Shown here in pieces: positions 1 to 7,343 of a DNA stretch of 64,000 nucleotides. Origin of the DNA: Amaricoccus sp003258405 (GTDB lineage Bacteria; Pseudomonadota; Alphaproteobacteria; Rhodobacterales; Rhodobacteraceae); the NCBI RefSeq assembly GCF_043226085.1, contig NZ_CP171225.1:1612001-1676000 (forward strand), in the 5' to 3' direction. The notes below the pieces were generated by a model, which was given only the letters and a program-made list of their open reading frames with translations, was not told the origin of the DNA and ran no database searches. Position 1 is the stretch's first letter; each line of letters begins with the position of its first letter. Made by a program: the position numbers and the translations under genes.

Positions 1-52
1 AGTTTGCCCTGGTTTCCCCTGCTATGGTCTAGAAAACAGCGAGGGCTCGACG

Positions 53-250
53 ATGGCGGATTCGCCGGACCAGGCCATGACCGTCCGGGATGTGGCTGGC
101 TACCTGAACGTCGACGAGAAGACGGTCTACCGGCTCGCCAAGCGTGGCGACCTGCCGGGGTTCAAGGTGGCCGGCGCATGGCGCTTCAAGAGATCGGACC
201 TCGATAGCTGGATCGATCTGCAGAAGAAAGCTGTACAGACCAAACCGTGA
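53..250 (+). CDS. Excisionase-family helix-turn-helix DNA-binding protein
   Basis: A 65-aa protein made almost wholly of one HTH_17/excisionase-type winged-helix domain: a TVRDVAGYLNVDEKTVYRLA helix-turn-helix near residues 10-29, then the PGFKVAGAWRFKRSDLDSWI wing typical of the family. It should bind DNA. It ends 10 bases before hsdM and runs in the same direction, so it is probably the first gene of the restriction operon and may control its transcription. Such small HTH genes are common in front of type I R-M loci. It could also be an excisionase left from a mobile element; the position favours a regulator. Confidence 0.85.
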   Translation: MADSPDQAMTVRDVAGYLNVDEKTVYRLAKRGDLPGFKVAGAWRFKRSDLDSWIDLQKKAVQTKP

Positions 251-260
251 GGGGGCCCGA

Positions 261-2393
261 GTGAGCGATCTGAACATCAGCAATTTTATCTGGAACATCG
301 CCGACGATGTTCTGCGCGATGTCTATGTTCGCGGCAAATACCGGGACGTCATCCTGCCAATGACGGTCATTCGTCGGCTAGATGCCGTGCTTGAACCGAC
401 CAAGGATGCGGTCTTGGCCATGAAGGTGCAGCTGGACAAGGCAGGAGTCGCTAATCAGCACGCAGCTCTGTGTCAGGCGTCCGGCGAGGCATTCTACAAC
501 ACATCCCAATTTCGGCTTCGCGACCTTACCTCGCGCGCGCGCCGCCAGCAGCTGAAGTCAGACTTCGAGGCCTACCTCGACGGGTTCTCCCCGAACGTCC
601 AGGAGGTACTCGACAAGTTCAAGTTCCGCAATCAGATCCCGACGCTCGTCGAAGCGGACGCGCTCGGTTTCCTGATCGAGAAGTTCCTCGACCCGTCGGT
701 CAATCTCAGCCCCAAGCCTGTGCTGCACCAGGACGGCAGTGTGCGTCTGCCGGGTCTCGACAATCACTCCATGGGAACAATTTTCGAGGAACTGATCAGG
801 CGGTTTAACGAGGAGAACAACGAGGAGGCCGGAGAACACTTCACGCCTCGCGACGTGGTCGAGCTCATGGCGTACCTGATCTTCATGCCGATCGCGGATG
901 AAATTCAGTCCGGCACCTATCTCGTCTACGATGGTGCCTGCGGCACGGGAGGCATGCTGACGGTCGCGGAAGAGACGCTGATCAAGTTGGCGACCGACCA
1001 CGGGAAAGAGGTGTCGGTCCACCTCTACGGGCAGGAGGTCAATCCCGAGACATTCGCCATCAGCAAGGCGGACCTCATCCTAAAGGGTGAAGGGGCCGAA
1101 GCCGAGAACATGAAGTATGGCTCGACGCTCTCCAGCGATGCATTCCCATCGAGTGAGTTCGATTTCATGCTTTCGAACCCTCCCTACGGCAAGAGCTGGA
1201 AATCCGATCTGGACCGGCTCGGCGGCAAGAAGGACATCACCGACCCCCGCTTCGTGATCGAGCACGATGGCGATCCCGAGTACAGCCTGATCACGCGCTC
1301 GAGCGATGGCCAGATGGTGTTTCTAGCCAACATGCTGAGCAAGATGAAGAAGGCCACCAAGGTCGGCAGCCGGATCGCCGAGGTCCACAATGGCTCATCT
1401 CTGTTCACGGGCGATGCGGGATCGGGTGAGAGCAATGTGCGGCGCTGGGTCATCGAGAATGATTGGCTTGAGGCCATCATCGCGCTGCCGCTGAACATCT
1501 TCTACAACACCGGTATCGCGACTTACATTTGGGTGCTCAGCAATCGCAAGGCAGAGGCCCGCAAGGGCAAGGTCCAGCTGATTGACGCGACGGCGTGGTT
1601 GAAACCTCTGCGGAAAAACCTCGGCAAGAAGAACTGCATTCTCGGGCCGGATGACATCAAGCGCATCTGCGACAGCTTCCTCAACAGCGAGGAAAGCGAG
1701 CAGTCGAAGATCTTCTCCAACGCGGCGTTCGGTTACTGGAAGGTGACGGTCGAGCGGCCCTTGCGCTTGAAGGTCGAACTAACCGCGAGCGCGCAACGTC
1801 GCTTCGCGAAGACGTGCGCGGAGGCTGCTGAAGAGCCCCTCATTGGCGTTGTGGAAGCGGTGGCCGAGCGGCTTGGCGAAGGCCCCCATCTCGATTTCAA
1901 CCGCTTCCTTGAAGAAGCCGAAGCTGTGGCGGGCAAGCGCGGCGTCCGTATGACGGCCAAGCGCCAGAAGCTCCTGATGGCAGGGTTGGGCATCAAGGAT
2001 CCCGGGGCGGAACCGGTCATCAAGAAGGCGTCCAAGATCAAGCCGGGCGCCGATGCTGAATCTGATGCGCTGTACGGCAACTACCATCGGACCGTCGGTG
2101 GCAAACCAGCGATCGTCGAATTCGAGCCGGACACGGAGTTGAGGGATACCGAACAGGTGCCGTTTTTAGAAGACGGCGGTATCGAGGCGTTCTTCCGTCG
2201 CGAGGTTCTGCCTCATGCGGCCGACGCCTGGATCGATCCGTCCAAGACGGTTATCGGCTATGAAATCTCTTTCACGCGGCACTTCTACAAGCCACAGCCG
2301 CTGCGGACACTTCAGGAGATCGAAGCCGACATCCGGGCGCTTGAGCAGGAAACCGAAGGCCTTCTTGAAGACGTGCTAACGGGAGGCCGCTGA
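261..2393 (+). CDS. hsdM: Type I restriction-modification DNA methyltransferase subunit HsdM
   Basis: A 710-aa N6-adenine methyltransferase subunit that uses S-adenosylmethionine and works with HsdS to methylate the recognition site. The N-terminal helical HsdM_N region covers about residues 1-150. The SAM-binding motif I (YDGACGTGGM) is at about 223-232 and the catalytic NPPY at about 306-309. The C-terminal part (about 480-710) is longer than in minimal HsdM proteins. I chose the GTG at 261 because it follows the HTH gene by 10 bases and gives the conserved N-terminus SDLNISNFIWNIADDV; an upstream ATG at 144 would overlap the HTH gene. The next gene starts 2 bases after the stop, so the genes are co-transcribed. 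Confidence 0.95.
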   Translation: MSDLNISNFIWNIADDVLRDVYVRGKYRDVILPMTVIRRLDAVLEPTKDAVLAMKVQLDKAGVANQHAALCQASGEAFYNTSQFRLRDLTSRARRQQLKSDFEAYLDGFSPNVQEVLDKFKFRNQIPTLVEADALGFLIEKFLDPSVNLSPKPVLHQDGSVRLPGLDNHSMGTIFEELIRRFNEENNEEAGEHFTPRDVVELMAYLIFMPIADEIQSGTYLVYDGACGTGGMLTVAEETLIKLATDHGKEVSVHLYGQEVNPETFAISKADLILKGEGAEAENMKYGSTLSSDAFPSSEFDFMLSNPPYGKSWKSDLDRLGGKKDITDPRFVIEHDGDPEYSLITRSSDGQMVFLANMLSKMKKATKVGSRIAEVHNGSSLFTGDAGSGESNVRRWVIENDWLEAIIALPLNIFYNTGIATYIWVLSNRKAEARKGKVQLIDATAWLKPLRKNLGKKNCILGPDDIKRICDSFLNSEESEQSKIFSNAAFGYWKVTVERPLRLKVELTASAQRRFAKTCAEAAEEPLIGVVEAVAERLGEGPHLDFNRFLEEAEAVAGKRGVRMTAKRQKLLMAGLGIKDPGAEPVIKKASKIKPGADAESDALYGNYHRTVGGKPAIVEFEPDTELRDTEQVPFLEDGGIEAFFRREVLPHAADAWIDPSKTVIGYEISFTRHFYKPQPLRTLQEIEADIRALEQETEGLLEDVLTGGR

Positions 2394-2395
2394 GC

Positions 2396-4192
2396 ATGGC
2401 CACCCAACGCTACTCCGTCACCCCCCATCCGATCGAAACCCTTCTCACCTGGGTGAAGTCCGGCGAGATCGCGATACCCGAAATCCAGCGCCCTTTCGTC
2501 TGGGATGCGACCAAGGTCCGCAACCTTCTGGACTCGCTCTATCAGGGCTACCCAGTTGGCTATCTGATCGCCTGGCGGAACCCGTCGGTCAGGCTTAAAG
2601 ACGGTTCCACATCCTCGGGTAAGCGCATCTTGATCGACGGGCAACAGCGCGTCACCGCGCTTATGGCCGCGTTGCTCGGCCAGGAGGTGCTGACCAAGGA
2701 TTACGAGACCGTACGCATTCGGATCGCGTTCCACCCGGTCGAGGAGCGCTTCGAGGTTTCGAACCCGGCCATCCAGAAGGACGCCTCGTGGATCCCCGAC
2801 CTGGCAACGGTCTTCGCGCCTGACGCCAGCCTGACCAAGCTTACGCGCGAATATACAGCGCGCAATCCGGACGTTGATCAGGACCAGATTTCATTAGTGC
2901 TGGAGAAGGTCCGCAAGATCATCAACAATCAGGTCGGCATCATCGAGCTGGCCGAAGATCTCGACATCGAGACGGTCACCGAGATCTTCATCCGGGTGAA
3001 TTCGGCCGGGGCATCGCTCAGCCAGGCGGATTTCGCCATGTCGAAAATCGCGGCGAACGACACCTATGGCGGCAACATGCTGCGCAAGGCGATCGACTAT
3101 TTCTGCCACCTCGCCATCGCGCCCGAATTCCTGCCTCGCATCGAGAAGGGCGACAAGGCATTCGCCGCTTCCGAGTTCCTGCCGAAGATGCGTTGGCTAA
3201 AGGACGTGAACGACGACCTCTACGACCCGTCCTACACCGACATGCTGCGCGTGGCGTTCACGTCGGAGTTCCGCAGGGGCAAGCTGCAGGATTTGGTCGC
3301 CCTGCTGTCGGGACGTAACTTCGAGACGAAGCAGTACGAGGAAGCGGTCGCCGAGGAGGCCTTCGACAAGCTGAAGGCCGGTGTCCTAAACTTCATCAAC
3401 AAGACCCACTTTGACAGGCTCACGATGATCCTGCGCTCGGCCGGGTTCGTCACCTCCGGCCTGATCCGCAGCCAGAACGCCATCAACTTTGCGTACATCC
3501 TCTACCTTCGTGGCCGCGCCGAAGGCATGCCGGCCGCCGACATCGAGCGTCTCGTCCGGCGCTGGTACGTCATGTCGCTACTGCGCGGGCGTTATTCGGG
3601 CAGCCCCGAAACGGCCTTCGATTTCGATATCCGTCAGATCGAGTCCCGCGGCCTGGCCACATACACCGATGCGGTGATCGACGCGGAGCTGCCCGAAAGC
3701 TTCTGGAACACTCTGCTGCCGCAGGAGATGGACACATCGTCCGCCTCGAGCCCCTATTTCCTCGTCTATCGGGCAGCGCAGGTGAAGCTCGGCGACCTCG
3801 GGTTCTTGTCTCGAGACATCACCGTGCGTGACCTGCTGTTGAACCGGAGCGACGTGCATCACGTCTATCCGCGCAATCACCTCAAGGGCCAAGGTCTCAC
3901 ACGCGGCCGCTACAACCAGATCGCCAACTTCGTCCTGGCCCAGAGCGAGATCAACATTGGCATCGGTGACCGCGACCCGAAGACTTACTTCGCTGAGCTA
4001 GCGGACCAGTGCAACGGCGGCGCCAAGAAGTATGGTGGCATCACGACGATTGAGGAGATGCGGGCCAATCTTCGGATGAGCTGCTTGCCGGAGTGCATGC
4101 TGGACGGAGAGATCCCATCCTTTGATGACTTCCTGGAACAGCGCCGCAAGCTGATGGCCCAGAAGATCAAGACCTACTTCGAGGGGCTGTAA
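2396..4192 (+). CDS. DUF262 protein with C-terminal HNH-like (DUF1524-type) region, GmrSD-like
   Basis: A 598-aa protein. The N-terminal DUF262 (ParB/Srx-like) fold is marked by IPEIQRPFVWDATKVRNLL near residues 24-42 and by the DGQQRVTAL motif near 82-90. The C-terminal part has HHVYPRNHL near 487-495, then IANFVLAQSEIN, the pattern of the HNH-like DUF1524 nuclease of GmrSD-type modification-dependent restriction enzymes. DUF262 is thought to bind and hydrolyse nucleotides to drive the nuclease. It sits between hsdM and the specificity gene, 2 bases after hsdM, so it belongs to the operon. Whether it cuts modified phage DNA or serves the type I complex cannot be told from sequence. Confidence 0.85.
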   Translation: MATQRYSVTPHPIETLLTWVKSGEIAIPEIQRPFVWDATKVRNLLDSLYQGYPVGYLIAWRNPSVRLKDGSTSSGKRILIDGQQRVTALMAALLGQEVLTKDYETVRIRIAFHPVEERFEVSNPAIQKDASWIPDLATVFAPDASLTKLTREYTARNPDVDQDQISLVLEKVRKIINNQVGIIELAEDLDIETVTEIFIRVNSAGASLSQADFAMSKIAANDTYGGNMLRKAIDYFCHLAIAPEFLPRIEKGDKAFAASEFLPKMRWLKDVNDDLYDPSYTDMLRVAFTSEFRRGKLQDLVALLSGRNFETKQYEEAVAEEAFDKLKAGVLNFINKTHFDRLTMILRSAGFVTSGLIRSQNAINFAYILYLRGRAEGMPAADIERLVRRWYVMSLLRGRYSGSPETAFDFDIRQIESRGLATYTDAVIDAELPESFWNTLLPQEMDTSSASSPYFLVYRAAQVKLGDLGFLSRDITVRDLLLNRSDVHHVYPRNHLKGQGLTRGRYNQIANFVLAQSEINIGIGDRDPKTYFAELADQCNGGAKKYGGITTIEEMRANLRMSCLPECMLDGEIPSFDDFLEQRRKLMAQKIKTYFEGL

Positions 4193-4233
4193 AATGCCGT
4201 CGGAGAAACGCTGCGCAAGTGGAAGGGCGAGAA

Positions 4234-5265
4234 ATGGCTGAACTGGACGAACTTCTCGCGTCGATCGCAGCGACAACAGTCGACTATCGTGAGGCCGATG
4301 GGGAGGCACCGACCCCCGAGCGTATTGAGCGTTGGATTGGCCAGTTCGACGGCGCAGTGCGGCTGCCGATTCTGCGCGAGATGGACCACGTTCTGAAGCA
4401 GACATACTTTTCCCGCACGAATACAAGAAAGTTCCTAGCAGGGCTGTTCAAGACCGAAGAACTGGTGGGCGAAGATCCGTGCGCGTTCTGGAGGAGCGTC
4501 AAGTTCCTCGATATTCAAGGCGGCGGTGCAAGTCAGAAAGAAATGTTGGCGCTTTTCAGCGTTCTCCTGGAAAATAAGTGTGGCTTCAAGATCGAGGACT
4601 GCGGCGCTAATCCGGACACGTTCATTTATCTCGACGATGCGATATTCTCTGGAGGACGCGTAAGCAGCGATCTCGCCGGCTGGATCGAGACGCATGCCCC
4701 GAAAAAAGCGACGATCCACGTTATCGTCATCGCCACGCACCAAAGCTCCTACTTCAATCGCAACCGAGTGGGACAGGCCATAAAGGCTTCCGGCAAATCA
4801 ATTGATGTCCATTGGTGGCGGTCGGTCGAGCTTGAGGACCGCAAGGCGCACACCACAACATCTGATGTTCTGCGACCGGTCGCCATCCCGGACGATGAGG
4901 ACGTGAAGGCGTATGTCGCGGCTATGCGCTTCCCACCCCATTTGCGCACTGCTGGTCATGTCGGCGGTAGCGGCATCTTCTCCAGCGATGCCGGTCGCCA
5001 GCTTCTGGAAACGGAGTTCCTGAAGGCGGGCGTGCGGATCCGGCAGATGTGCCCGCACCTGAACCAATATCAGCGACCGCTGGGGAACATGATCCTCGAC
5101 ACGCTGGGCTTCGGCTCGTTGATCGTCACCTTCCGGAACTGTCCGAACAACGCGCCCCTCGCGCTTTGGGCAGGCGATCCTTGGGTCCCCTTGTTCCCCC
5201 GCACTACGAACAGCGACACCTCAATGCGCAGGTTCATGGCCATGCTGGCGCAGGAAGACTTCTAA
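4234..5265 (+). CDS. Phosphoribosyltransferase-fold protein of a conflict-system type
   Basis: A 343-aa protein with the PRPP-loop signature of phosphoribosyltransferases (FIYLDDAIFSGGRVSSD, about residues 130-146: hydrophobic strand, two Asp, then SGGR), preceded and followed by alternating strands and helices. PRTase-fold proteins of this length occur in predicted prokaryotic conflict systems (called PRTase-CE in comparative studies), where the substrate is unknown. The start at ATG 4234 is preceded by GGAAGG; an in-frame GTG at 4219 would add five residues. The stop overlaps the next start (TAATG), implying translational coupling to the NADAR-HsdS gene. The link between this protein and NADAR suggests nucleotide or glycosidic-bond chemistry, but this is inference. 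Confidence 0.75.
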   Translation: MAELDELLASIAATTVDYREADGEAPTPERIERWIGQFDGAVRLPILREMDHVLKQTYFSRTNTRKFLAGLFKTEELVGEDPCAFWRSVKFLDIQGGGASQKEMLALFSVLLENKCGFKIEDCGANPDTFIYLDDAIFSGGRVSSDLAGWIETHAPKKATIHVIVIATHQSSYFNRNRVGQAIKASGKSIDVHWWRSVELEDRKAHTTTSDVLRPVAIPDDEDVKAYVAAMRFPPHLRTAGHVGGSGIFSSDAGRQLLETEFLKAGVRIRQMCPHLNQYQRPLGNMILDTLGFGSLIVTFRNCPNNAPLALWAGDPWVPLFPRTTNSDTSMRRFMAMLAQEDF

Positions 5266-7343
5266 TGTCCCAGCCCAGCCAAGTTCGCACATATGTCCCC
5301 ACCGAAAGCGCTGTCTTCCTGAAGACGAACGAGCGCTTTGGCGGGCTGTCGAACATGGCGCCTGGCTTCCCGCTTGTCGTGAACGGTGTCCGGATCCGGA
5401 CGTCGGAAGCGCTCTACCAGTCCTGCCGGTTCCCCCACATGCCGGAGGTGCAGCGCATGATCATCGGGGAGCGGAGCCCGATGACAGCCAAGATGCGCAG
5501 CAAACCCTACCATCGGGCGTCCCGACCGGATTGGGATGGCGTACGGGTCAAGATCATGCGCTGGTGCCTGCGCGTGAAGCTGGCCCAGAACTGGGCCAGC
5601 TTCGGACGGCTCCTCCTGTCCACCGGGGATCGACCCATCGTCGAGAAGAAGGTGCGCCGCAAGGATTTCTGGGGCGCCACCGAACAGCCGGACGGCACAC
5701 TCGTCGGCATGAATGTGCTCGGGAGGCTGCTGATGGAGTTGCGCGAGCAGCTGAAGGGTGACGAGGCGGAGAGCCTCCGGTTCATCGAGCCGCTGGCGAT
5801 CTCCGAGTTCCTGCTGTTCGGTCAGCCCATCGAAGCGGTCCAGGCCGCGCCGAATGCCGAGATCCCCGGCTGGACCCCTCGGCGGCCGTCGCAGGCCGAT
5901 ACCGCTGCGACACCGCGAATTGACCCCCAGCCATCCCTATTTGAGCAGCCAATGATTTCCAGTGAACGAGCCACAGAGTCCCGTCAATCCACCGCGTCCG
6001 ACCAAGCGGCCGCCGAGCCCGGCCGCTACCCCGCCTACAAAGCGGCAAAAGTGCATTGGCTGGGCGAAATCCCAGCGCACTGGTCGGAGAAGCGCGCGAA
6101 GTACTTCTTCCGTGAGATCGACGAGCGTTCGCAAACTAGCGAGGAGGAGCTGCTCTCGGTCTCCCACACCACCGGCGTGACACCGCGAAGCCAGAAAAAC
6201 GTGACGATGTTCAAGGCCGAGTCCTACGTCGGGCACAAGGTCGCACGGCCCAATGATGTCGTCATCAACACGATGTGGGCGTGGATGTCGGCGCTTGGTG
6301 TCTCGAAGAACGTGGGGATCGTCAGTCCGGCCTACGGCGTCTATCGACCGCTGAACTCGGACGATTTTCTGCCCGAGTACGTCGACTACCTCCTGCGCAC
6401 ACCGATGCTGCGGTGGGAGTACATCTGCCGCTCAACCGGCATTCGAGCATCGCGGCTGCGGCTCTATCCCGACGAGTTCCTCGACATCGCGCTTCCTTGC
6501 CCGCCGCGCGATGAACAGACGCGCATAATAGCATTCCTGCGAGCCAAGGACGCTCAAGTACGCCGCTTAATCCGCAGCAAACGGCGAATTGCTGAACTTG
6601 CATCGGAGCGCCTTAAACTGGCTACTCACGACGCCATGACGTCGTCGGACGCGTATGAGGCGAGGCTTGAGGTGGCAACCACACTCGTCAGCAGACCCGT
6701 TCGACGCACTGAGGCCGAGAGCTTCACTCCAGTGGGCCTCTACAATCGAGGGCGGGGCCTATTCAAGAAGCCAGAAACGCCGGGAGACGAACTCGGAGAT
6801 TCGGATTTCTTTTGGATCGAAGCAGGCGACCTAATTGTTAGCGGGCAGTTTGCCTGGGAGGGTGCTGTTGCACTGGCAGACGATGACGCACACGGCTGTA
6901 TCGCCTCGCATCGTTATCCCATCCTCAGAGGAACAACGGGGATGGTCGATACTGCGTATCTACTGGCGTTCTTCCGATCCGACTACGGTGGCTTGTTGCT
7001 GGATTTGCATTCTCGTGGGGCCGCCGGCCGGAACCGGCCTCTCAATGTAAGGTCTTTGCGCAAAGAGAAAATCACGATCCCTCCGCTTGAAGAGCAAGAA
7101 CGGGTCAAGCGTCTGGTGGAACTAGAGGCCTCGGTTCGACGGAGACTTCGGTCAGAGACCGACCGTATTCTGGAGTACCGCGAACGCCTGATCGCCGATG
7201 TTGTCACCGGCAGGCTGGACGTGCGCCATGTCGAGATCGCGGCGCCTGCGGACGATCAAATTTCCGACGAGGATGATGCACTGGAGGAGGAACTGGAGGC
7301 CGACGACGCCGAGGTGATGGAGGGGGCCGATGCCGACGACTGA
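5265..7343 (+). CDS. hsdS: NADAR domain fused to type I specificity subunit HsdS
   Basis: A 692-aa single reading frame. Residues about 17-165 match the NADAR/YbiA fold: FGGLSNMAPGFPL, TSEALYQSCRFP, LLLSTGDRPIVE, KDFWGATE and GMNVLGRLLMELRE in family order. NADAR proteins are N-glycosidases that act on ADP-ribose-type or riboflavin-pathway substrates. After a linker (about 170-255) comes a normal HsdS: first target-recognition domain from about 256 (KAAKVHWLGEIPAHW), a central coiled-coil spacer (RIIAFLRAKDAQVRRL), a second recognition domain and a terminal coiled coil ending GRLDVRHVE. The C-terminus is very acidic. The start ATG overlaps the PRTase stop by one base; the 3' end overlaps hsdR by 14 bases. 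HsdS sets the target sequence; a NADAR fused to it is unusual. Confidence 0.88.
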   Translation: MSQPSQVRTYVPTESAVFLKTNERFGGLSNMAPGFPLVVNGVRIRTSEALYQSCRFPHMPEVQRMIIGERSPMTAKMRSKPYHRASRPDWDGVRVKIMRWCLRVKLAQNWASFGRLLLSTGDRPIVEKKVRRKDFWGATEQPDGTLVGMNVLGRLLMELREQLKGDEAESLRFIEPLAISEFLLFGQPIEAVQAAPNAEIPGWTPRRPSQADTAATPRIDPQPSLFEQPMISSERATESRQSTASDQAAAEPGRYPAYKAAKVHWLGEIPAHWSEKRAKYFFREIDERSQTSEEELLSVSHTTGVTPRSQKNVTMFKAESYVGHKVARPNDVVINTMWAWMSALGVSKNVGIVSPAYGVYRPLNSDDFLPEYVDYLLRTPMLRWEYICRSTGIRASRLRLYPDEFLDIALPCPPRDEQTRIIAFLRAKDAQVRRLIRSKRRIAELASERLKLATHDAMTSSDAYEARLEVATTLVSRPVRRTEAESFTPVGLYNRGRGLFKKPETPGDELGDSDFFWIEAGDLIVSGQFAWEGAVALADDDAHGCIASHRYPILRGTTGMVDTAYLLAFFRSDYGGLLLDLHSRGAAGRNRPLNVRSLRKEKITIPPLEEQERVKRLVELEASVRRRLRSETDRILEYRERLIADVVTGRLDVRHVEIAAPADDQISDEDDALEEELEADDAEVMEGADADD

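Noticed and set aside
144..260. Upstream extension of HsdM from ATG 144
   Set aside because: It overlaps the HTH gene, and the conserved HsdM N-terminus begins at GTG 261.
5049..5264. Upstream extension of the NADAR-HsdS gene
   Set aside because: It overlaps the PRTase gene; the NADAR fold begins after the ATG at 5265.
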